From Bradyrhizobium monzae (GTDB lineage Bacteria; Pseudomonadota; Alphaproteobacteria; Rhizobiales; Xanthobacteraceae): 64,000 bases of DNA. The stretch lies in NCBI RefSeq assembly GCF_021458635.1, contig NZ_JAIRDQ010000005.1, positions 1-64,000 of the forward strand, read 5' to 3'. Made by a program: the position numbers and the translations under genes. Shown one piece after another: positions 50,164 through 59,933 of the stretch (positions are counted from its first letter, which is position 1; the number at the start of each line of letters is the position of its first letter). Below the pieces are notes generated by a model that worked only from the letters and a program-made list of their open reading frames with translations, made no database searches and was not told where the DNA came from.

Positions 50164-53013
50164 ATGTCCATTACCTCTGTTTTTTCCCCGGTTACGGGGC
50201 AGCTCACGATTTTCGGCGATAGCGCCAATAACGGCCTCGTGATCGACCGCGACATGTCTGGCCGCATTCTCATCAATAACGGGCAAGTGAAGACCGTCGG
50301 CGGCGATCCCACTGTCGCCAACACCAACGAGATCGATGTCTTCGGTCAGAGCGGTGACGACACCATCACCGTCAACGAAAGCCACGGCGCGATGCCCGCG
50401 GTGCATATTTTCGGCGGCGACGGCAATGACAGGATCACGGGCGGCTCGGGTGCTGATCTGCTGTTCGGTCAGGCCGGCGACGATGTGATCAAGGGCGGCG
50501 GCGGCAACGATCTGCTGTTCGGCGGCGCGGGCAACGACACGCTCGACGGTGGCAGCGGTGACAACCAGCTGTTCGGCGAAGCCGGCAACGACCTCATGAT
50601 CTGGAATCCCGGCGGCGGCAGCAACGTCGTCGAAGGCGGCGACGGCAACGACACGGTGCAGATCAACGGCAGCAACGCCTCGGAGACGTTCACGATCACG
50701 GCGAATGGCACCCGCGTGCGGTTCGACGGGACGGGCGCTGCGCCATTTTCCCTCGATATCGGCACGACGGAGAATCTCGTGCTGCATGCCGGCGGCGGCG
50801 ACGATGTCATCACGGCAGGTAACGGCCTCGGCAGCCTGATTTCGCTGACGCTCGACGGCGGCGCCGGCAACGACACGATTACCGGCGGCGACGGCAACGA
50901 TCTCCTGATCGGGGGTTCCGGCAACGACATCGTCAACGGCGGCCGCGGCAACGACTTGGCCCAGCTCGGGAGTGGCGACGACACCTTCATCTGGAATCCC
51001 GGCGACGGCAGCGACACCGTCGAGGGCGGATCGGGCAACGACAAGCTGCTGTTCAACGGCGCCAACATCGCCGAGAACATCAACATCACGGCCAATGGCG
51101 GCCGGGTGCGCTTCACCCGCGATGTCGCCAACATCACGATGGACCTCAACAGCATCGAGCAGATCGAGTTCGATGCGCGCGGTGGCGCCGACAACATCAC
51201 CGTCGGCGATCTCACCGGCACCGGTGTCAAGCAGGTCCTGGTCGATCTCGGAGCCACGCCCGGCGGCACACAAGGCGACGGCGCGGCCGATACGGTGACC
51301 GTCAACGGCACCAACGGCAATCAGCACATCGAGGTCACGGCCACGGGCACCACGGTCACGGTGACAGGCCTGCCGGAAGTCGTGACAATCGCCAATGCCG
51401 AGGCTGCCAACGACCGGCTGGTGATCCAGGCACTCGACGGCAACGACGTCATCGATGCATCCGCGCTCGCCGCGGTGATCGGGCTGACCATCGACGGCGG
51501 CGCCGGGAATGACACCATCACCGGCAGTCAGGGCGCCGACACCCTGATCGGCGGTGACGGCAACGACAAGGTCACCGGCGGCCGCGGTAATGACGTGGCG
51601 TTTCTCGGCGCGGGCGACGATATCTTCACGTGGAATCCCGGTGACGGCAGCGACGTCGTCGAAGGCGGCACGGGAACGGACACGCTGGTGTTCAACGGCT
51701 CCAATGTGGCCGAGAACATGTCGATCTCGGCGAACGGAAACCGTGCGCTGCTCAGCCGCGACGTCGGGAATATCGTCATGGATCTCAACGATGTCGAGCA
51801 CGTGCAGATCGCTGCCGCCGGCGGCGCCGACAACATCACGGTTAACGATCTGACCGGCACTGATGTCACGCAGGTGGCTATCGACCTCAGTGCCGCCCCC
51901 GGCAGCCAAAGCGGCGACGGCGCGGCGGACCGCGTGACGGTGAATGGCAGTGCCGGTGACGACACCATCAAGGTCGTCACATCAGGCGGATCGATCGTGG
52001 TCAACGGGCTTGCCGCGCAAGTCACGGTCGCGCACGCCGACGCCGGTGACGTGCTTGCCGTCAACGGCGGATTGGGCAACGATGTCATCGATGCCTCCGC
52101 AATCAAGGCCGGCCAGCTCGTCAGCCTCAATATCAACGGCGGCGATGGCAACGACACCATCACCGGCAGCGCCGGCAATGACATCGTGAATGGCGGCCGC
52201 GGCAACGATGTCGCCAATCTCGGCGCCGGCGATGACACGTTCGTCTGGAACCCCGGCGATGGCAGCGACACCGTCGAAGGCGGCAAGGGCACCGATACGC
52301 TGCTATTCAACGGGGCCAACATCAATGAGAGCGTCAACATCTCGGCCAATGGCGGTCGGGTGCTGTTCACCCGCGACGTTGCGTCCATCGCGATGGACTT
52401 GAATGGGGTCGAGCATATCGACTTCAACGCCCTCGGCGGCGCCGACAACATCACCGTCAACGATCTCTCCGGCACCGGCGTCAACCAGGTCAATCTCGAC
52501 CTCGGCGCCAATGACGGCGCCGCCGATACCGTGACCATCAACGGAACCAGTGGCGCCGACGTCATCACGGTCACCGAGCACGACGGCATCGTCACGGTGT
52601 CGGGCCTTGGCCAGGACATCAACATCACCGATGCCGGCGCGGGCGACAAGATCGTCATCAATGGCCTCGATGGCGACGATGTCATCACGGCCACGGGCCT
52701 GCACGGCGGCATCCAGCTCGTTGCCAACGGCGGCAACGGCGACGACGTCCTGATCGGAGGTTCCGGCAACGACACGCTGACGGGCGGGGCGGGTGACGAC
52801 GTGCTGATCGGCGGTGCTGGCCAGGACGTCCTCGATGGCGGCACCGGCAGCAACGTTCTCATCCAGGACGGGGGACCGATGGCGGCTGCGATGCTGCTCA
52901 ACCAGGCCATGGCGGCGAGCTTCGTTCCGGCCGGCGACGGCCATGGCGCGATGCCGCTGGCCGACCCGCACACGGCGCAGACCCAGACGCTCGCTCCGCC
53001 GCAGCACGCCTGA
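50164..53013 (+). CDS. RTX-like calcium-binding repeat protein, type I secreted
   Basis: 949 residues with no signal peptide. A short N-terminal domain is followed by calcium-binding nonapeptide clusters (GGDGND, GGAGNDTLDGG) and by four large modules. Each module holds a conserved WNPG block (Trp147, 277, 490, 695) followed by VEGGxGxDTLxFNG, N-x-R-V-x-F-x-R-D-V, DLNxVE and ADNITVNDL motifs. A final nonapeptide cluster and Ala-rich C-terminus (about residue 880 on) form the secretion region. No enzymatic domain was seen. It is followed by HlyB and HlyD homologues, so it is their likely substrate. Adhesive or structural roles are inference. Confidence 0.88.
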   Translation: MSITSVFSPVTGQLTIFGDSANNGLVIDRDMSGRILINNGQVKTVGGDPTVANTNEIDVFGQSGDDTITVNESHGAMPAVHIFGGDGNDRITGGSGADLLFGQAGDDVIKGGGGNDLLFGGAGNDTLDGGSGDNQLFGEAGNDLMIWNPGGGSNVVEGGDGNDTVQINGSNASETFTITANGTRVRFDGTGAAPFSLDIGTTENLVLHAGGGDDVITAGNGLGSLISLTLDGGAGNDTITGGDGNDLLIGGSGNDIVNGGRGNDLAQLGSGDDTFIWNPGDGSDTVEGGSGNDKLLFNGANIAENINITANGGRVRFTRDVANITMDLNSIEQIEFDARGGADNITVGDLTGTGVKQVLVDLGATPGGTQGDGAADTVTVNGTNGNQHIEVTATGTTVTVTGLPEVVTIANAEAANDRLVIQALDGNDVIDASALAAVIGLTIDGGAGNDTITGSQGADTLIGGDGNDKVTGGRGNDVAFLGAGDDIFTWNPGDGSDVVEGGTGTDTLVFNGSNVAENMSISANGNRALLSRDVGNIVMDLNDVEHVQIAAAGGADNITVNDLTGTDVTQVAIDLSAAPGSQSGDGAADRVTVNGSAGDDTIKVVTSGGSIVVNGLAAQVTVAHADAGDVLAVNGGLGNDVIDASAIKAGQLVSLNINGGDGNDTITGSAGNDIVNGGRGNDVANLGAGDDTFVWNPGDGSDTVEGGKGTDTLLFNGANINESVNISANGGRVLFTRDVASIAMDLNGVEHIDFNALGGADNITVNDLSGTGVNQVNLDLGANDGAADTVTINGTSGADVITVTEHDGIVTVSGLGQDINITDAGAGDKIVINGLDGDDVITATGLHGGIQLVANGGNGDDVLIGGSGNDTLTGGAGDDVLIGGAGQDVLDGGTGSNVLIQDGGPMAAAMLLNQAMAASFVPAGDGHGAMPLADPHTAQTQTLAPPQHA
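50577..52450 (+). repeat. Four tandem modules within the RTX gene
   Basis: The TGGAAYCCCGGCGRYGGCAG-type block recurs at 50602, 50992, 51631 and 52246 (spacings 390, 639 and 615 bp) with similar flanks. The first module is shorter and more divergent, and the last three are closely alike in protein. This suggests internal duplication of a roughly 210-residue unit. Confidence 0.75.
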
Positions 53014-53035
53014 CGCTCCGGCCTGGAGAACGCCC

Positions 53036-55168
53036 ATGACGACGCACGCGGTCTCGACCGATACGGGGCTCGACGCGCTCCTGACCTTGCTTCACCTGCA
53101 AGGCGTGGCGGCCGACCGCGATCAGCTCAGGCACCGGGCCGGCAACGCAAGTTTTGGCGCAGCGGACATCATCCGCTGCGCCAGATCTCTCGGCCTGAAA
53201 GCACGAACCTATCGTACCCAATGGAGCCGTCTGTCCGACAGCCCGCTGCCGGCGATCGCGATGCTGCGTGACGGCAGTTTCATGGTCATCGCCAAAGCGT
53301 CCGCCGACAAGGTGCTGGTGCAGTCACCGCAGGCGCAGCGGCCGGTGTTCATGGAGCGCGACGAGCTCTGCGCGCTCTGGGACGGCGGATTGATCCTGAT
53401 GGCCCGGCGCGCCGGCCTATCCGACCTCGGACGCCGCTTCGATATCACCTGGTTCATCGGTGCGATCGGCAAATACCGGCGGCTGCTGGGCGAGGTGGTG
53501 GCGGCCTCGTTCTTCCTTCAGCTGTTTGCACTGGTCTCGCCGCTGTTCTTCCAGGTCGTGATCGACAAGGTGCTGGTGCACCGCTCGCTGTCCACGCTCG
53601 ACGTGCTCGTCATCGGCCTCGTTGTCGTCTCGCTGTTCGACACCGTGCTCGGAATTTTGCGCAATTATCTGTTCTCGCACACGACCAACCGCATCGACGT
53701 CGAGCTGGGCGCGCGCCTGTTCAACCATCTGCTGGCGCTGCCGATGGCCTGGTTTCAGGCGAGGCGCGTCGGCGATTCCGTGGCGCGGGTCCGCGAGCTC
53801 GAGAACATCCGCAATTTTATCACCTCATCGTCGCTGACGCTTCTGATCGACCTGGTCTTCACCTCGGTGTTTCTGGCGGTGATGTTCGCCTATTCGCCGA
53901 TGATGACCTGTATCGTGCTCGGGTCGTTTCCGTTCTACATCGCGATCTCGGCGGTGGCGACGCCGCTGTTCCGCCGCAGGTTGGAGGAGAAATTCCGCCG
54001 CGGTGCCGAGAACCAGGCGTTTCTGGTCGAGAGCGTCAGCGGCATCGAGACGCTGAAGGCGATGGCGGTCGAGCCGCAGATGCAGCGCCGCTGGGAGGAG
54101 CAGCTCGCCGGCTACGTCTCGGCGAGTTTTGGTGTCACCAGCCTCGGCAACACGGCGAGCCAGCTGGTGCAGTTCGTCAGCAAGGTGGTCACCGCCGCCA
54201 TCCTCTATGTCGGCGCACGCCTTGTGATCGGGGACGCCCTGACCGTCGGCGAGCTCGTGGCGTTCAATATCTTTGCGGGCCGGGTCTCGGCGCCCGTGCT
54301 GCGGCTGGCGCAGGTCTGGCAGGATTTTCACCAGGCGCGGCTCTCGATCGCGCGGCTCGGCGACATCCTCAACAGTGCCGCCGAGCCGGCTTACTCCGCG
54401 GGCCGCGCCCGACTGCCGGCGCTGCGGGGCAATATCCACTTCGAGCATGTGGCTTTTCGCTACCGGCTCGACGGACCGGAAATCCTCCACGACGTCTCGT
54501 TCGATATTCCGGCCGGCCAGACCGTCGGCATTGTCGGCTCGTCGGGCTCGGGCAAGAGCACCTTCGCAAAACTGGTGCAGCGGCTCTACGTGCCGCAGGG
54601 CGGCCGCGTGCTGATCGATGGCATGGATCTGGTGATGACCGACCCGGCCTGGTTGCGGCGGCAGATCGGTGTCGTGCTGCAGGAGAACATGCTGTTCAAC
54701 CGCTCGGTACGTGACAACATCGCGCTCGCCGATCCGACCCTGCCGATGGACCGTATCATGGAGGCGGCGCGGCTCGCAGGCGCGCATGATTTCATCCTGG
54801 AGCTGCCCGAGGGCTACGACACCGTCGTGGGCGAGCGCGGCTCGACGCTCTCGGGCGGGCAGCGCCAGCGCATCGCGATCGCCCGCGCGCTCGTGACCAA
54901 TCCCCGCATCCTGATCTTCGACGAAGCCACCAGCGCGCTCGACTATGAAAGCGAGCGGATCATCCACGACAACATGAGGGACATCGCCAAGGGCCGCACC
55001 GTCCTGATCATCGCGCATCGTCTCTCCACCGTCCGCGGCGCCGACCGCATCTTCACGCTGGAGCGGGGACGTCTGGTCGAGGACGGCACGCATGACGCCT
55101 TGATCAGGAGCGGCGGCCGCTACGCCAGCCTGCATCGGCTCCAGGGAGGGATCTATGAGGTCGGCTAG
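53036..55168 (+). CDS. Type I secretion ABC transporter (HlyB-like)
   Basis: 710 residues. The N-terminal 130 or so form a C39-like domain (LLTLLHLQGVAADRDQL) that lacks the catalytic cysteine, as in HlyB, so it binds rather than cuts substrate. A six-helix ABC membrane domain follows, then the ATPase with Walker A GSSGSGKST, signature LSGGQRQRIAIARAL and Walker B LIFDEATSALD, all intact. It begins MTTHAVSTDTG after GGAGAA. The gene overlaps the adaptor start by 14 bp. An outer-membrane TolC partner is not in the window. Confidence 0.94.
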   Translation: MTTHAVSTDTGLDALLTLLHLQGVAADRDQLRHRAGNASFGAADIIRCARSLGLKARTYRTQWSRLSDSPLPAIAMLRDGSFMVIAKASADKVLVQSPQAQRPVFMERDELCALWDGGLILMARRAGLSDLGRRFDITWFIGAIGKYRRLLGEVVAASFFLQLFALVSPLFFQVVIDKVLVHRSLSTLDVLVIGLVVVSLFDTVLGILRNYLFSHTTNRIDVELGARLFNHLLALPMAWFQARRVGDSVARVRELENIRNFITSSSLTLLIDLVFTSVFLAVMFAYSPMMTCIVLGSFPFYIAISAVATPLFRRRLEEKFRRGAENQAFLVESVSGIETLKAMAVEPQMQRRWEEQLAGYVSASFGVTSLGNTASQLVQFVSKVVTAAILYVGARLVIGDALTVGELVAFNIFAGRVSAPVLRLAQVWQDFHQARLSIARLGDILNSAAEPAYSAGRARLPALRGNIHFEHVAFRYRLDGPEILHDVSFDIPAGQTVGIVGSSGSGKSTFAKLVQRLYVPQGGRVLIDGMDLVMTDPAWLRRQIGVVLQENMLFNRSVRDNIALADPTLPMDRIMEAARLAGAHDFILELPEGYDTVVGERGSTLSGGQRQRIAIARALVTNPRILIFDEATSALDYESERIIHDNMRDIAKGRTVLIIAHRLSTVRGADRIFTLERGRLVEDGTHDALIRSGGRYASLHRLQGGIYEVG

Positions 55169-56606
55169 CACCGCGCCGGCCAGCAAGCCGGAACAGACCG
55201 TCGTTCCCTTCAGGCAAGCCAACAGTCGTCGCGCGGAAGAAACCGCCTTCCTGCCCGCCGCGCTGGAGATCACCGAAAGCCCGCCGTCGCCGATCGGCCG
55301 CGCCATCGCGTTTGCGTTGATGGCCCTTGTCTGTGCGGCGCTCGCATGGTCGGCCTGGGGCACGATCGACATCGTGGCGTCCGCGACCGGCAAGGTGGTG
55401 TCGAGCGGGCGCAGCAAGGTGGTGCAGCCATTCGAGACCGGCGTGGTGCGCGCCATCCATGTGCAGGACGGGCAGGCGGTCAAATCCGGCGACGTGCTGA
55501 TCGAGCTCGATCCGACCGTGAATGCTGCGGAGCGCGATCACCTGCACGACGACCTCATGGCCGAACGGCTGAACGTCGCGCGCCTTCGCGCCGCGCTGGC
55601 TGCGGGCGAAGACGGCCCCGCCAGTCTCATCCCGCCAGAGGATGCCGATCCCTTGCTGGTCGCGACGCAGCAGCAACTTCTCGCCAACCAAATCGGCGAG
55701 CACCGCGCCAAGCTCGCGGCCCTTGCAGGCCAGGAGGCGCAGAAGAACGCCGAGCAGCAGACCATCGCGGCCACGATCCACAAGCTGGGTGCATTGCTCC
55801 CCGTGACCGAGCAGCGCGTCGATATCCGCAGGACGCTGATGGAAAAGGAAATCGGCTCGAAGCTGACGTATTACGAGACGCTTCAGCTCCAGATCGAGCA
55901 GCAGGAGGAGCTCGGCGTCCAACGCAGCCACTTGAAGGAAGCCGAGTCCGCCGTCGCCGCGATCCGGGAGACCCGCATCCAGGCGGTGGCCGAGTATCGC
56001 AAGAGCCTGTCCGACGAGCTCGCCAAGAGCGAGCAGAAGGCCAATGGCCTCGCGCGCGATCTGATCAAGGCGCAGCAGCGGACCAAGCTTCAGCAGCTGA
56101 CATCACCGGTCGACGGTGTCGTGCAGCAGCTTGCGGTCCATACCGTCGGCGGCGTGGTCACTCCGGCGCAGTCGCTGCTCGTGATCGTGCCGTCAGATAC
56201 ACGGCTCGAGATCGAGGCGATGATCTCCAACCGCGACATCGGCTTCGTCGAGGCCGGGCAGGGCGCCGCGATCAAGATCGACACCTTCAACTTCACCCGC
56301 TACGGCCTGCTGCAAGGCCGGGTCGTCAGCGTCTCGCAGGACGCCATCATGCGCGACCGTCCGCCGGAACGTGGCGACCGCGCGCCAGGGGCGCAACACG
56401 AGAGCAGCGAGCCCAACGGGCAGGAGCTCAGCTACAGCGCCCGCATCGCGCTCGATCGCACCCAAATGCAGGTGGAGGACCGCCTCGTCAGCCTGTCGCC
56501 GGGCATGGCGGTGACGGTGGAAATCAGGACCGGCTCGCGCACGATTTTGAGCTATTTGCTGTCGCCGCTGCAGCGCTACCGGCACGACATCATGCGGGAA
56601 CGCTAG
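55155..56606 (+). CDS. Type I secretion membrane-fusion adaptor (HlyD-like)
   Basis: 483 residues. A single N-terminal helix (about residues 50-72, AIAFALMALVCAALAWSAWG), the lipoyl half (GRSKVVQPFETGVVRAIHVQDGQAVKSGD), long coiled-coil helices, and the returning HlyD half (LTSPVDGVVQQLAVHTVGGVV). It bridges the ABC transporter and an outer-membrane channel. The ATG lies inside the 3' end of the transporter gene, so they are coupled. Its TAG shares CTAG with the stop of the convergent ABC-F gene. Confidence 0.93.
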   Translation: MRSASTAPASKPEQTVVPFRQANSRRAEETAFLPAALEITESPPSPIGRAIAFALMALVCAALAWSAWGTIDIVASATGKVVSSGRSKVVQPFETGVVRAIHVQDGQAVKSGDVLIELDPTVNAAERDHLHDDLMAERLNVARLRAALAAGEDGPASLIPPEDADPLLVATQQQLLANQIGEHRAKLAALAGQEAQKNAEQQTIAATIHKLGALLPVTEQRVDIRRTLMEKEIGSKLTYYETLQLQIEQQEELGVQRSHLKEAESAVAAIRETRIQAVAEYRKSLSDELAKSEQKANGLARDLIKAQQRTKLQQLTSPVDGVVQQLAVHTVGGVVTPAQSLLVIVPSDTRLEIEAMISNRDIGFVEAGQGAAIKIDTFNFTRYGLLQGRVVSVSQDAIMRDRPPERGDRAPGAQHESSEPNGQELSYSARIALDRTQMQVEDRLVSLSPGMAVTVEIRTGSRTILSYLLSPLQRYRHDIMRER

Positions 56607-58465
56607 TTCGCAGCCTCGTCGAACTGCGCGCTTGCCTCGAGCCACTGTTCTTCCGCGCGCGCCAGCGCGTCCGCTGCATTCGCGCGCGCCTTCGACAGCT
56701 GCGCCGCCTGCTTGGGATCGCGGGTGAAAATGTCGGGCAGGGCGAGCGCGGTGTCGATCTTGGCGATGATGTCGCTGACACGCGCAATCTCGCTCTCGGC
56801 CTCCGCGATGCGCTTCTTCAGCGAGCCGCGATTGTCCGATTTCGGGCGCTGCGGCTTCTCGCTCGCCGTGCTGCGCTCCCGCGGGGCGGGCTCGGCGTTG
56901 CGCGAGGACAGCACCAGGCGGCGGTATTCGTCGAGGTCGCCGTCGTAATTGGTCACGGTGCGGTCGGCAACGATCCAGAGCTGGTCGGCGCAGGCCTCGA
57001 TCAGATAGCGGTCGTGCGAGACCATGATGATCGCGCCGGGAAACTCGTTGATCGCTTCGGCTAGTGCTGCGCGGCTGTCGATGTCGAGATGGTTGGTCGG
57101 CTCGTCCAGGATGATCATGTTGGGGCCGTAGAACGTCGCGAGCCCCAGCAGCAGCCGTGCCTTCTCGCCGCCCGACAGCTTGCCGGCCTTGGTATCGGCC
57201 GCCTTGCCGGAGAAGCCGATGGCGCCGGCGCGCGCCCGCACTTTCGCCTCGGGCGCGTCGCCCATCAGCTTGCGGATATGGTCGTAGGCCGAGGCGTCCT
57301 CGTTCAATTCGTCGAGCTGATGCTGCGCGAAATAGGCGATCGACAGCTTGTCGGCGCGCGTCACCTTGCCGGAGAAGGGGGCGAGACGCGCAGCGAGCAA
57401 TTTGACGAGTGTCGACTTGCCGTTACCGTTAGCCCCCAACAGAGCGATGCGGTCGTCATTGTCGATGCGTAGCGTCACGCGACTGAGCACCGGCGTTGCC
57501 GGATCGTAGCCGACGGACGCGTTGTCGACGGCGATGATCGGCGGCGACAAAATCTTTTCCGGCGCAGGAAACGTGATCTCGCGCACGTCCTCCGTCACCA
57601 GCGCCCTGATCGGCTTCAGCCGCTCCAGCATTTTGACGCGTGATTGGGCCTGGCGCGCCTTGGAGGCCTTGGCCTTGAAGCGGTCCACGAAGGCTTGCAG
57701 GTGCGCCCGCTCGGCCTCCTGGCGCTTGATCTGCTTGGCGTCGAGCAGCTCGCGCGCGGCGCGCTGCTCCTCGAAGGAGGAGTAGGTGCCCTTGTAGAGC
57801 GTGAGCTTGCCGCGCTCCAGATGCAGGATCTGGTCGACCGAGCTTTCCAGCAAGTCGCGATCATGGCTGATCACGATCACGGTGCGCGGATAATGCGCGA
57901 GATGGTCCTCGAGCCAAAGCGTGCCTTCGAGGTCGAGATAGTTGGTGGGTTCGTCGAGCAGCAGCAAATCGGGGGCCGCAAACAGCGTCGCGGCCAACGC
58001 GACGCGCATGCGCCAGCCGCCGGAGAATTCGGCGCAGGGGCGCAGCTGGTCGGCGGCGGAAAAGCCGAGGCCGGAGAGGATCGCAGCCGCACGGCTCGGG
58101 GCGGAGTGTGCGTCGATGTCGATGAGCCGGGTCTGGATCTCGGCGATCCGGTGCGGGTCGGTGGCGCTCTCGGCTTCGTGAAGCAGCGCGTCGCGCTCGA
58201 GATCGGCCTTCAGCACGACCGAAATCAGGCTTTCGGGGCCATTCGGGGCTTCCTGCGCCAGGCTTCCCACGCGCCAGCGCGGCGGGAGGGTCACCGAGCC
58301 GTGCTCGGCCGACAGCTCGCCGCGGATCACCTTGAACAGCGTCGATTTGCCGGTGCCGTTGCGTCCGACCATGCCGACCCTCGAGCCGGGCGTGATCTGC
58401 ACGGAGCTATTGTCGATCAGAAGGCGTCCGGCGAGGCGGATGGAGAGGTCGGTGATGGAGAGCAT
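56603..58465 (-). CDS. ABC-F family ATPase (Uup/EttA/YheS-like)
   Basis: 620 residues, two ABC ATPase domains with no membrane part, so a translation-linked ABC-F protein. Walker A sites are GRNGTGKST near residue 35 and GANGNGKST near 340, with LSGGEKARLLLGLA and DEPTNHLD in the second and the family ABCF linker between them. A coiled-coil C-terminal extension (SEIARVSDIIAKIDTALALP) resembles Uup. Specific function (antibiotic protection, ribosome tuning) cannot be assigned. Confidence 0.92.
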   Translation of the reverse strand: MLSITDLSIRLAGRLLIDNSSVQITPGSRVGMVGRNGTGKSTLFKVIRGELSAEHGSVTLPPRWRVGSLAQEAPNGPESLISVVLKADLERDALLHEAESATDPHRIAEIQTRLIDIDAHSAPSRAAAILSGLGFSAADQLRPCAEFSGGWRMRVALAATLFAAPDLLLLDEPTNYLDLEGTLWLEDHLAHYPRTVIVISHDRDLLESSVDQILHLERGKLTLYKGTYSSFEEQRAARELLDAKQIKRQEAERAHLQAFVDRFKAKASKARQAQSRVKMLERLKPIRALVTEDVREITFPAPEKILSPPIIAVDNASVGYDPATPVLSRVTLRIDNDDRIALLGANGNGKSTLVKLLAARLAPFSGKVTRADKLSIAYFAQHQLDELNEDASAYDHIRKLMGDAPEAKVRARAGAIGFSGKAADTKAGKLSGGEKARLLLGLATFYGPNMIILDEPTNHLDIDSRAALAEAINEFPGAIIMVSHDRYLIEACADQLWIVADRTVTNYDGDLDEYRRLVLSSRNAEPAPRERSTASEKPQRPKSDNRGSLKKRIAEAESEIARVSDIIAKIDTALALPDIFTRDPKQAAQLSKARANAADALARAEEQWLEASAQFDEAAN

Positions 58466-58511
58466 GCGGCCTTGTCACCGCAGGCGGGATCAAACGCAAC
58501 CCGATTTTTCG

Positions 58512-58685
58512 TCAATGCGACTCGCGTTCGCGCTTCCTCAACTCGTCCATCAGCTGCTCGAGATGCGTCGGGAGCCGGGGATCGGGACGAAGGCTTTGCT
58601 GAAGCCGCTCGCCTACGGCATCGCAGATCGAGCGGCTGGTGCGCCGGTCGATCTGTTCGCTCTCATTGGCAAAATGGCCAGCCAT
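58512..58685 (-). CDS. Small hydrophilic protein (57 aa)
   Basis: From ATG at 58685: MAGHFANESEQIDRRTSRSICDAV... ending LEQLMDELRKRERESH. Its helical LRPDPRLPTHLEQLMDELRK part faintly resembles NepR-type anti-sigma factors (VPDRFLELLRQL), but no partner is nearby and it is short. It is also a common type of rhizobial small protein. No function is claimed. Confidence 0.55.
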   Translation of the reverse strand: MAGHFANESEQIDRRTSRSICDAVGERLQQSLRPDPRLPTHLEQLMDELRKRERESH

Positions 58686-58897
58686 CTCAGGGTTCCGTGT
58701 CTGTAAAGTAACGACACGGTACCAAGTCATTGCACCCGAAATGGTTTCGCCGGGCATTGGGCATGTTGGCATTCTAGTAAAAATTGTATGAATTCGCCGT
58801 ATCTGCACAAATACAAGGCCCCGGCGGGGGGAACGCCGGGGCCTCGCTTGGAAGGTACTGCAGGGGGGAACAGTACCTCAGGAAGGTAATATCGGTC

Positions 58898-59158
58898 TCA
58901 GTAGCAGCGGTTGACCAGCCGCCAGCGGGGTCCCCAGGGGGTCGGGACCAGCCGGCGCACATAGCAGCCGCCGTAACCGTAGGAGACGGGGGCGGCGTAG
59001 AAGCGCGGTCCGCCCCAGCCAAAGCCGCCGTGATGCCAGCCGCCACCGCCGTGCCAGCCCCAGCCGCCGCCATGCCAGTGAGCGGAGGCGGAGGTGGGAG
59101 CCAGCGCGGCACCCAGCGCGACCGCGGCAACTGCAGCGAGCGAAAGTTTCCTCAACAT
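58898..59158 (-). CDS. Small secreted Gly/His/Trp-rich protein
   Basis: 86 residues: a signal peptide (to about TSASA) then HWHGGGWGWHGGGGWHHGGF repeats and a C-terminal part with two cysteines (GGCYVRRL, VNRCY). His-rich glycine proteins of this kind are frequent in Bradyrhizobium; metal binding is possible. The start follows GGAGATC. Single gene. Confidence 0.75.
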   Translation of the reverse strand: MLRKLSLAAVAAVALGAALAPTSASAHWHGGGWGWHGGGGWHHGGFGWGGPRFYAAPVSYGYGGCYVRRLVPTPWGPRWRLVNRCY

Positions 59159-59466
59159 GGTGATCTCCTCAAAACTGCCGGCGCGCGGCTATCGCGTCGA
59201 TGGAAAGGCCGCCGAAACGATCCGCCTCAGGGAAGGCTTTGGTTTCGATGGACCTGACGTTATGCCAGCGAGGCTGAACCAAACCCTCATGGGCCCTTCA
59301 GATTGGGTTCATCTGCGTGAAATCGTTGTAATCCATGTCGAAATCCGGCCCTTAACCTGCGGCGATGCGCCCGTGGGCCGTTCCGGCGGTCGCTTGCCGG
59401 ATCGCGAAGGCGCCGATATAAGCCCCGCAACTCCGAACCACCCTTTTTCTCTTCAAGGACAAGATC
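59159..59466. other. 308-bp gap before ndk
   Basis: No gene. It holds the promoters of the small secreted protein (leftward) and ndk (rightward). A GGTTTCGATGG / CTGAACCAAACCC pair near 59230-59285 could fold weakly. No clear operator. Confidence 0.45.
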
Positions 59467-59889
59467 ATGGCCATCGAACGCACTTTCTCGATCATCAAGC
59501 CCGACGCGACCGCGCGTAACCTGACCGGCGCCGTGAACGCCGTGATCGAGAAGGCGGGCCTGCGCATCGTCGCGCAGAAGCGCATCCGCATGACCAAGGA
59601 ACAGGCCGAAACCTTCTACGCCGTCCACAAGGCCCGCCCGTTCTTCGGTGAGCTCGTCGAGTTCATGACCTCGGGCCCGGTCGTGGTCCAGGTGCTGGAA
59701 GCCGAGGGCGCGATCGCCAAGTACCGCGACGCGATGGGCGCGACCGATCCGTCCAAGGCGGCCGACGGCACCATCCGCAAGCTCTACGCAAAGTCTATCG
59801 GCGAGAACTCCGCCCACGGCTCGGACGCCCCGGAGACCGCCGCGATCGAGATCGCGCAGTTCTTCTCGGGCAACGAGATCGTCGGCTGA
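59467..59889 (+). CDS. ndk: Nucleoside diphosphate kinase
   Basis: 140 residues. MAIERTFSIIKPDATARNLTG and the C-terminal phosphohistidine region NSAHGSDAPE (active His in SAHGSD) are exact. It balances NTP pools by transferring phosphate through the histidine. CAAGGAC precedes the ATG. Full length. Confidence 0.98.
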   Translation: MAIERTFSIIKPDATARNLTGAVNAVIEKAGLRIVAQKRIRMTKEQAETFYAVHKARPFFGELVEFMTSGPVVVQVLEAEGAIAKYRDAMGATDPSKAADGTIRKLYAKSIGENSAHGSDAPETAAIEIAQFFSGNEIVG

Positions 59890-59933
59890 GCTGTCGGCCG
59901 ATAAGTTAAGTCGACGGGGCGAAAGGACTGATT

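Noticed and set aside
50577..52450. Regularly spaced repeats considered as a CRISPR array.
   Set aside because: Repeats are long, diverged and in frame within one protein gene, with no short identical repeats and unique spacers.
51528..52973. Long proline/serine-rich antisense frame over the RTX gene.
   Set aside because: Produced by the regular GGC-GAC-AAC repeat codons of the RTX gene read backwards.
53036..53430. C39 domain of the transporter as a processing peptidase.
   Set aside because: The catalytic cysteine is absent, as in HlyB, and the RTX protein has no double-glycine leader.
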